Shown here: positions 54,301 through 62,800 of the stretch, one piece after another
How the letters are laid out: every line of letters starts with the position of its first letter
How positions within the stretch are numbered: position 1 is the stretch's first letter
NCBI GenBank assembly: GCA_965112735.1
Contig: OZ218961.1
Span: 1 to 64,000 of the forward strand
DNA: 64,000 bases
Origin: Phaeosaccion multiseriatum
Lineage: Eukaryota > Ochrophyta, other classes
Direction of reading: 5' to 3'
The notes under the pieces: generated by a model
Databases searched by the model: none
What the model saw: only the letters and a program-made list of their open reading frames with translations
What the model was told of the DNA's origin: nothing
Program-made: the position numbers and the translations under genes

Positions 54301-56477
54301 TAGAGTCTCAACCACAGAGCGAGACTCAGAGAGGTTCACTAGCAGATCGTCCTAGGGGGGAGGGGAGGAATTCCAGGAAGGGGCGGGGGCGGAATGTTTG
54401 GAAGAGAGTGTGAGCCTTGTGTGGGCCTTGTGGGGGGCTTTGGGCCTCCCTAAGCTGCGCTTGTAAGCTTGCCTCCTCAACTGACCCACGCAGGGAGGAG
54501 ACGAGCTGTCTGTCTGGCAGGCCGTTTCGGCTTCAGCTCCAATTTGAGCTTTAGTTGGCTTCAGCTTCAATTTGAGCTTTAGTTACGGGGGGGGGCAAGC
54601 AAGCGCACCCCCATTGCTTGCGTCAGGGCCACTGTGAGTTTCAGCTTGCGCGACTCACCGGACAGGGTACGAAGGGGTCGCTGAGGTCGCTGACCACGAG
54701 CATCTGCGGCATGGACAGCGAGCTCTTGAGGTTGTAGAAGTGCACTGAGCTGTCGAAGGTGATAAAGCCCACCTGGGGGGGAGTTTGGGTGCAAGTTGGT
54801 CAGTACCCGATTCGTTAGTACGTAAGTGCGTTAGTATGAGAGGGCAGGGAGACGGGGAGAGAGAGGGAGAGGGAGAGGGGGGGGGGGTGAGAGAGAAACA
54901 AGAGAGGGAGAGGAGAGAGCCCGAATACCCACACCCCATTAAGTCAGTAAATAACCCCACAACCCATTAAGTCATATTACGTAATCCTCAGGTTGATTCC
55001 CATAAGTCGCAACCCTGCTCTACCTCTGTGCGCTCCCCTCCCGGCAGCTTATCGAGCGACTGCTTTATCGCCTCGACAGTGTCCTTTAACATCCCGCTGG
55101 CCACGGACGGGGCGCCCACGTCGATGACGAACATGTACACGGGGGGCTGGGGAGGGCGCACCTGTGGAAAGAGAGAGAGAGAGGGAGGGAGAGAGGGAGA
55201 GATGGAGACACAGAGGGAGGGAGGGGAGAGAGGGAGGGAGGGAGGGAGGGAGGGAGGGAGGGAGGGAGGGAGGGAGTGAGGGAGGGTGGGAGGAGACAGA
55301 GAGAGACAGGGTCAGAAAGGAAGAGGGAGAGAAGCCAATGACGAGGGGTGGAGGGGTTGACAGCAGTTTCAGTTTCAGGGCACAGCCCTTGGGTAGCAGC
55401 AGCAGGGTTAGGGTTGCGGATTCGCTGACTTACCATGTACTCAGCGGGGGCCACCATCTCCACAGAGCCGCAGCAGAGTTCAGGCCGCTCGTCCCGGTCC
55501 CTCCTGTGCAGTACACATTGTTACGTAAGCGTACGTAAGGTTAGCTGACTTAGGCAAGACAGGCGTTTTTTCTCACTCCTGAGGGAAGGTTATGCAAGGG
55601 TTTGATAAGGATATCTAACGTTAAGAACATACCTGCGGCCGTTGTCGAGGTGGCAGAAGTACGTGCTGGGGACGTCGTTGACCATTCCGCACACGTTACA
55701 GCGCCACTGTCGGCCGTTGTTGAGCCACGATACGAACGGGTTGATGTACGTGCGGCAGCGCTTGCAGCGGATGATGCCCTGGGGGGGGAGGGGGGGGAGA
55801 GAAGGGGTACGAAGGGGCCGTAGAGTAGCAGGGCGTCAGCGTCAGGCGCAAGTACAGAGAGAGGGAAAGAGAGAGAGAGAGAGAGGCAGAGAGCGAGAAA
55901 GAGAGAGCGGTAGAGCGGCAGAGCGGCAGAGCGGTAGAGCCAGCCGGACCCAACGCCTGACCCAAAGCAAGAAGCACTACATCCTCCCACCCCCTCCCAC
56001 CTGTGCCCCGAAGTTGACAACGTCAAGCCCTCCGTCCTCCGCGTCCATATCGTGCGCCATAGGAGCGATGACCACCCCCAGCGGGATCTTGCTTTGAGTG
56101 TGCAGGGAGGCAGAGTTGGGCATCTCCCCCACCGTCATCTGCATCACAGAGGAATCGCACTGCGTGTGCATGGGCATGCATGGGAGGTCAAGGTGAGAAT
56201 CGCCAGGGAGAACAGACAGAGCAGGCACTGATTGGCTGACACCAGCTGCTGACACCAGGCACTCACTCAGGTACTGACTGACCTGTATGGACATGTCGAC
56301 CTCGTTGATGCTCGGCAGGGGCGTTTGGTTGGACGCCGCCGCCTGCGGATTAGCGCCCACACCCCCCATAGACCTACTCGCGTCCACCTGCCCCGCCCCG
56401 GCCTACGAGCAGAGGAGGAGGGGCAGCAGATGGTAGCAGATGGCAGCAGACAGACAGACAGAAGACAGACAGTAGGC

Positions 56478-56510
<33 letters not shown>

Positions 56511-56554
56511 GTAGGCAGACAGTAGGCAGACAGGCAGACAGACAGATAGTCGGC

Positions 56555-56593
<39 letters not shown>

Positions 56594-56608
56594 AGGCAGA
56601 CAGTAGGC

Positions 56609-56665
<57 letters not shown>

Positions 56666-56709
56666 GTAGGCAGACAGTAGGCAGACAGGCAGACAGACAG
56701 ATAGTAGGC

Positions 56710-56748
<39 letters not shown>

Positions 56749-56763
56749 AGGCAGACAGTAGGC

Positions 56764-56827
<64 letters not shown>

Positions 56828-56836
56828 CCGACAGAC

Positions 56837-56887
<51 letters not shown>

Positions 56888-58885
56888 GCCGACAGTAGGC
56901 AGACAGCACATTGGAGGGTGAGGGTGGTAGGGGGGGGGGGAGGGAGTGGAGGGGAGTCATGGCGTGAAGGGGGGAGGGAGGGAGGGAGTGGATGACGGAT
57001 GAGGGGAACGAGTGAGTGAGTGGAGTGACGGAGAAGGGGAATGAGAGAGTGGAGTGAGATAGTGAGTGAGTAAGTGAGTGGAGTGAGTGGAGGGTTTGAG
57101 CGAGTGGAGTGAGCGAGTGAGCGAGAAGTGGAGTGGAGTGAAGGAATCCATCCCAGCACGGCCCGAGTGGTCTCTATGCAGCAGGTGGACACAGACACAG
57201 TCAGAGCCATAGCCACAGCAGTTGGTGATACAGCCACAGCCACAGCCACAGCCACAGCAGAGCACCACAAGAAACAGTGCACAACAGAGGATAACAGAGT
57301 ACAACCACACCAGCCTCTCAGCTCCGCCAATGGGCACAGCACTCACAGCCACAAAGACAGCACGGCCACAGCCACACAGCTAAACAGCCTCACAGCCACA
57401 CACCCACACAGCCACACGGCCACACAGCCACACAGCCACACTCACTCCACTCAGTGCACTCACCCCGTACGCCCCTGACTGCGGCTGCCCCTGTTGCCCC
57501 TGCCCCTGCTGCGGATACCCGGCCGGCCCCACTGCCTGCCCATATGCCTGCCCCTGCTGCTGCCCCTGGAACTGCTGCCCTCCTGGAGCTGGCGCCCCGC
57601 CCCCCATGCTCATTCCCTGAAACTGCTGAGCTAGTGGGGCACCCATTCCTCCGTCCCCCGGGGGGGCTCCACCCACTGGAGGTCCCTGAGCAGTGGGCGG
57701 CCCCTGCGGCTGCTGCGAGGGCGTGGGCACGGCCCCAGCGGTGGAGTAAAACTGCACGGCCTTCCCCCCGGGGCCCGACGGAGGCGGGGGGCGCCCTCCT
57801 CCTCCTCCTCCTCCTCCTCCTCCTGCACTACTCGAAGGCGAAGGGGGCAGGGTTCCCCCCCCTCCCATCATGCTGGGTGGTACCCCCCCGGGTGGTGCCC
57901 CCCCGGGTGGCCCCGTGCCCCCCGGGGGAGGGGGGCCTCCTCCTCCTCCTCCTCCTCCTCCGCTGCCTGCTCTCCCCATCATCGGCATTGGCGGCGCTCC
58001 TCCTCCCGCTGCCCCCCCGGTAGGTCCTCTCGGCTGCCCTACCATGGGGGTTCCTCCTCCTCCTGGTGCTGCTGTTGATGGCTTGCCTCCGAACGCCCCC
58101 CCTCCGTACGGTCCTCCCGTGGCGGGCGCGCCCCCCCTGGGCACCCCACCAAGGCTGGCGGGGGGTTGTTGCGGAGGCTGCGGGGGCTGCGCCTGACCAC
58201 CCTGACCACCCTGAGGAGCATGAGCAGGACCACCCTGAGGAGGTTGCCCCTGCCCCTGGCCATAGCCTCTGAACTGCGGCCCAGGCTGGGAGGCAGGAGC
58301 CCCGGGGACACCGTTGTAGCCGCCGCCGCCGCCCCCATTGGCGTACGGCTGTTGCTGTTGCTGTTGCGGCGGCTGCTGCGGTGGTTGTTGTTGCTGAGGG
58401 GTCCCGAAAGCGCCCCCGCCGGGTGGAGGGTTAGGAGCTGTGCGTGGAGGTTGAGGCTGAGGAACCGCAGGGATTCAGAGGAGAGAAGAGAGAGAGAGAA
58501 GAGGCATAGAGGAAAGACGGATGAGAGAGAGCGCAGCGAGGAAGGTAATAGAGGCATATGGACAGAGAGGGAAGAGCAGCAGCCGATACACACACCTATA
58601 CACACAGAGAGAGAGAGAGGGACAGCAGGACTCGCTTCCGGTGTTGTTCGTTTCGATGGGTACAGAAGAGAGCCCCAACCAGTAACACACGGCAGCACAG
58701 CACTTCCGAACAGCACAGAGCCTGTCCCGACAAAGGCGGTACCGCCAAGCAACGGTAACCTTCGGTGCGACAGCACAGACAGCACACATGCACACACTAC
58801 ACACGCACGCAAGCACGCAGACACGCACCGGATAAGCGCCCGCCGCATTATACCCCCCTGGCGGCGGCTGTTGTTGGTACGCCAT
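50188..58885 (-). CDS. COPII coat subunit Sec24
   Basis: Eighteen exons, 1134 residues: 58885-58829, 58456-57464, 56402-56283, 56138-56001, 55778-55633, 55503-55434, 55161-55024, 54772-54659, 54351-54220, 54015-53924, 53732-53669, 53335-53111, 52903-52818, 52437-52299, 52002-51871, 51747-51468, 51060-50876, 50481-50188. All are GT-AG and frame-consistent. Residues 1-350 are Pro/Gln/Gly-rich and disordered. The zinc finger is Cys 441, 444, 463 and 466 (RCKRCRTY ... WRCNVCG). The trunk follows ([34 protein letters not shown]), then beta-sandwich and helical parts ([19 protein letters not shown]) and a gelsolin-like end ([20 protein letters not shown]). Sec24 selects cargo and, with Sec23 and Sar1, coats ER exit vesicles. 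Several introns are made of donor-derived repeats; intron 11 holds copy B of the dispersed element. Confidence 0.94.
50745..50875. repeat. TGTCCTGACACTCCCTCCC repeats (Sec24 intron 17)
   Basis: Six to seven copies of TGTCCTGACACTC with variable spacers, ending at the exon 17 donor (50875/50876). On the gene strand the intron starts GTGAGTGTCAGGACAG. Confidence 0.88.
52183..52298 (-). repeat. GTCAGTCAGTACCTGGT repeat at Sec24 intron 14 donor
   Basis: On the gene strand intron 14 begins GTCAGTCAGTACCTGGTGTC and repeats this unit about four times before becoming (GTCA)n. The donor is the first unit. Confidence 0.9.
52684..52817 (-). repeat. 12-bp minisatellite at Sec24 intron 13 donor
   Basis: About eleven units of GTAGGTCATTGG or GTACGTCATTGG start at the 5' splice site following exon 13 (52818/52817). 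Each unit begins with a donor-like GTAGGT or GTACGT and is a multiple of three. Confidence 0.93.
53405..53613 (-). repeat. Dispersed intronic element, copy B (Sec24 intron 11)
   Basis: Counterpart of the element at 43746-43975, about 90% identical by eye over ~200 bp. On the gene strand it starts GGGTCGTTCTAGGATGCTTC and merges into the polypyrimidine tract before exon 12. Confidence 0.85.
53736..53892. repeat. GGGGTGTCAGGACAGGGGCAAG minisatellite (Sec24 intron 10)
   Basis: Six copies of GTGTCAGGACAGGGGCAAGT(CAGGG). The last unit merges into the exon 11 acceptor on the gene strand (CCTGACACCCCTTAG). Confidence 0.93.
56446..56890. repeat. (CAGA)n / TAGGCAGACAG array (Sec24 intron 2)
   Basis: About 440 bp of CAGA tetranucleotides interrupted by a higher-order TAGGCAGACAGTAGGCAGACAG unit that recurs four to five times with intervening (CAGA)n. 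Confidence 0.96.
57214..57463. repeat. CCACAG / CCACACAG repeats (Sec24 intron 2, donor side)
   Basis: The intron after exon 2 begins GTGAGTGCACTGAGTGGAGT on the gene strand and passes into GTGTGGCT repeats. A CCACAG block at 57214-57260 includes GCAGTTGGTGATACAGCC. Confidence 0.85.
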
Positions 58886-59812
58886 AACGCCACTAAGCGG
58901 CACTAGAGGGGCTGTCTACTGTCCGGAGAACTACCTGCCTGCCGCACTAGAGCTGGCTGTGGCTCCCACTAGCACTGCTGTGGAGGCGCGGAGTGGCGAG
59001 GGGGGAGCAGGGGAGATGGAGGGTTGGTCAGATGCAGACGGAGACACACACACACAGAGAGAGAGAGAGAGCTGCACACGCAGGAAACCGTGGAGGGTAC
59101 AAGATCCTGTGCGCTCCCCACCACATGGCTTGGTTTGCACCTGCACACGCCAAGCGCCCTCCAGCTGCCTGCTGCCCTCTTCTTCTTACCCCGTGCGAGC
59201 CTTCTATGGGGCAGCCCAGCCCGTGCGCCTGTCTCCTACTGCTGTTGACGAGGCGCTACTCCGGACCCTCGTCCAGCTACTGCTGATCTGCTGCTGCTGC
59301 TGCTTGGGCTGCTGGGTTGCACAGAGGGAACAAGCAAGCGGGGCGGGGGGAGGAACGGTCAGGCACCGGTGACGCCCTGGTTGCTTGCCAGAAGAGGAAG
59401 CTTGGCCAAGCCCTGGCCACTCGCGACTCATGTTGAAGCTTGAGGCAAGGCATTGACTAGAAGCAGGCGGTAGAGAGGCCAAGGGCATGAGTAACAGGAA
59501 ATCATGGAGGAAAGAAGGAAGCCAGGTGGCGTTCTCTGCGCGACGCCCCACACCAAGCAATCGAGCTGCGCACTTCCTACGACCGCAGCAGCGCCTTCAC
59601 CCCTACGGCTCGGAAGTCCCTCCTGCCCCTCCTCCTTCCCCCTCTCCTTACCCACCTCTCTCACTTCCCACAATATGTTTCATCGCGCAGCTCAGCTCAC
59701 AGCCCAATCACAAGCCATTTTGAGTTTCAGCTTTCCCGACTGCTGGTTACAGAAATTCCTTCACTTGATAAATAATCGGATCTGCCCACCTCGAGGCAGT
59801 TCGCCTTACCAC
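58886..59812. other. Divergent spacer (Sec24 / cyclic-nucleotide-binding protein)
   Basis: About 930 bp upstream of both genes. Contains CACA/GAGA runs (59047-59070) and CTGCTGCTGC (59289-59305). Longer frames here lack family resemblance; no separate gene is supported. Confidence 0.5.
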
Positions 59813-62800
59813 ATGGAAAGGAGGCGGGTAACTCCCCTGGAGCATCAGGAGCTCATCATACAGGCAAGCCACTCGATCCCTTCCTTCCTATCCTTCTCTT
59901 GCTCTCTCCCTCACTACCGATCCATCTCTCCTCCCCCTCCCTCCCACCTCTCTTCTCTCATTCTACTCTCTCATTCCATCTCTGCGCCCAAGCGCCCCGC
60001 TCTCTCTACCATCTCAGCTCCTCTCACTTTTCTCCCTGTACATCTGCCTACCCATGGCTCCATATCTAGCCTTTCTCCTATCTGCCCAGTTTCCCGCTCT
60101 CTTCCCTCTGCCCTCCTCTCGGCCGCCCCTCTTTTTCTCTCTCCCTCTCTCTCCGTCTGACATACATCTCCCCCCATCCCGTCCCCACCTCTCTCCCCTG
60201 CGCAGGTGTGTCGGCAGCCGCCCGATGACCGCTCTCTGGACGACCTCCTGCGTGTGGAGGAGGCCCTGGAGGGTCTGTACCTCCTGCCCGAGCTGTTGCA
60301 GTTCCTACGCAAGCGGCACCAGCACCTCGAGTTCATCCGCTACCTGCAATGGGAAAGGGCCGAGCCCGGACAGGTGATATACAAGCCGCATACTGAACCT
60401 AATCCTGACCCCTTACCCAGCCCCACTAACCCTCTCTCTCTCTCTCTCTCTCTCTCATTCTCTCTCTCATTCTCTCTCTTTTTCATTCTCTCTCTCTCTT
60501 CTCTCTCCATCTCTTCTCTCTCTCTTCTCTCTCTCATTCTCTGTCTCCCTCATACTCTGTCTCCCTCTGGCAGGTGATTTACAAGGCCCACAGCGGGGTG
60601 GCAAGCCGCTCCTACCTCGTTGTCACGGAGAGCGTGGCGTTACACACAACCTTCTTCGTGGGGGCGGGGGAGGGCGGCGGAGAGGGGAGTGAAGCGGGCA
60701 CTGGCACGGAAGGAGGGGCAGGGGCGGGCGGAGGGGGCTCAGAGGGCATGATGCAGGCCCTAGCTGTATCACCAACTGCTGCAGCTGTCGATGCCAATGA
60801 TCCGTCCGGTGGCGCGGACGACGCTACCAACCCTGCAGCAGTTGACCATACAGCAGTTGGTGATATAGCCAGCCACGCGAGCACGCGGCACAGCGGTATG
60901 GTGTCCCTGGCCAGCCACACGAGCACGGAAGGGGAGGGGGGCTCGTCTGCCCCCACTTCCCTCCTCTTGGCGGGAGACGTGCTCGGCGCGCCTCTCCCTC
61001 AAGAGCGCTGGGCCCCGGCTATGGAGCGGGCCTCCAACGAGCGCTTCGCTGTGGTGGGCCCCCGAGGGGCAGACCTCCTCAGCATCTCCACTGCCGACTA
61101 CGACAAGGTACGGAAGGACAGGAGGGAAGGAAGGAAGGAAGGAAGGAACGAAGGAGGGAGGGAAAGAAGGAAAGAAGGAAGGAAGGAAGGAAGGAAGGAA
61201 GGAAGGAAGGAGGGAAAGAATGAAGGAACGAAGAAAGGAAGGAAGGAAGGAAGGAAGGAAGGAAGGAGGGAAGGAGGGAAGGAAGGAAGGAAGGAAGGAA
61301 GGAAGGAATGAAGGAAGGAAGGAAGGAAGGAAGGAAGGAAGGAAGGAAGGAGAAGGAAGGAAGGAAGGAAGGAAGGAAGGAAGGAAGGACAGGAGGAAAG
61401 GAATGACAGGAAGGAAGGAAGGACAGGAGGGAAGGAAGGAGGGAAGGAAGTAAGGAAAGAAGGAAGTAAGGAAAGAAGTAAGGAAAGAAGGAAGGAAAGA
61501 AGGAAGGCCAGGAGGGAGGGAGGGACAGGAGGGAGGGAAGGAAGGAAGGAAGGCCAGGAGGGAAGGAAGGACAGGAGGGAAGGAAGGAGGAACAGGAGGG
61601 AAGGTACTTGTTTGTGGAGGTACGAGGAGCTTAAGGCCTCACCTTCCCTACCGTATAGGAGCTTAAGGCCTCACATACCCTTACGTATGTATCCGCATGC
61701 GCATATCAAGACATCTCTTGTAGAGGTTACGTGCATGCTTCACCATGTAGTGCCATCTGATTTGTATAACCAACAAGTACCACCTCTCTTCCTCGCTTTC
61801 TCTCTCCCTCTCTTCCTCTCTTCCTCTCCCTCTCCCTCCCCTCTCTCACCCTCTCTCCCCCCCTCACTCTCTCTCCCTCCTCTCTCTCACTCTCTCTCTT
61901 TCCCTCCCCCCCCCCCTCCCCTCCCTCTCTGCCTGTGTGTGTCGAAGGTGAGGGCGTTGACCGACAAGGTGTTCCTGAGCAAGGTGGGGGCGGGGGGACA
62001 CGACCTCTCCAAGGACCAGATGCGTGCCTTCTTCCTCACGCCCGTGCACCAGCGATCCAAGGAGGGCATTGCTAAGGCGATGGCCTACCTCTTCGAGAGG
62101 GCGCCCTTCAGCAAGGGACTCGGGCAGGTCAGTGTCCGGACAGGACAGCGAGTAGTCAGTGCCAGGACAGCGAGTAGTCAGTGTCAGGACAGCGAGTAGT
62201 CAGTGTCAGGACAGTGAGGAGTGAGTGTCAGGACAGTGACGGGTCTAAATATCTGAAACTGCACATGACTGCCCCTCCCACCCCCTCCCACCCCCCCCAC
62301 AGGTGCAGCGGGAGACGCTGGCGAAGAGGCTTCAGCTCGTGTGGATGTGGCGCCCCGGGGACGTTTTTGTGCAGGTATGGACTGTGCAGTAAGTCAGTGA
62401 CGAGTTCTCTTGTCTCTCTTTCCTTGCGGATGAATGAGCAGGCGGACAGAGTCGATATCGATATCGATGGTCGATATGCTCCATATGTTTGATCGATCCA
62501 TGAGCTCAAACTCAAACTCAAGCTGCTCGTTGTGCACTGCCCTGACGGCACAGGGGGCCATTGGGCGAGAGTTCTACTTGGTCATGAGTGGCACTCTGGA
62601 AGTGGCCGTGGAGAGGGGAGGGGAGGGCAGGGAGGAAGTTGTGCACATCTACAGAGAGGGGGTGAGTGAGTGAGTGAGTGAGTGAGTGAGTGAGTGAGTG
62701 AGTGTGTAAGCGAGGAGTGGTGAGCCATGACAATGGAGGGGGGCTGATGGACTGACTGACTGGCTGAGCTGAGCTGAGCTGAGCTGACTGGCTGACTCAC

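Noticed and set aside
56267-56911. Cys/Val/Leu/Ser-rich open frames on the minus strand
   Set aside because: Product of the (CAGA)n array in a Sec24 intron.
58959-59372. Possible small plus-strand gene upstream of the cyclic-nucleotide gene
   Set aside because: Low-complexity Cys/Ser/Arg composition, no domain pattern, and located where promoters of two genes are expected.
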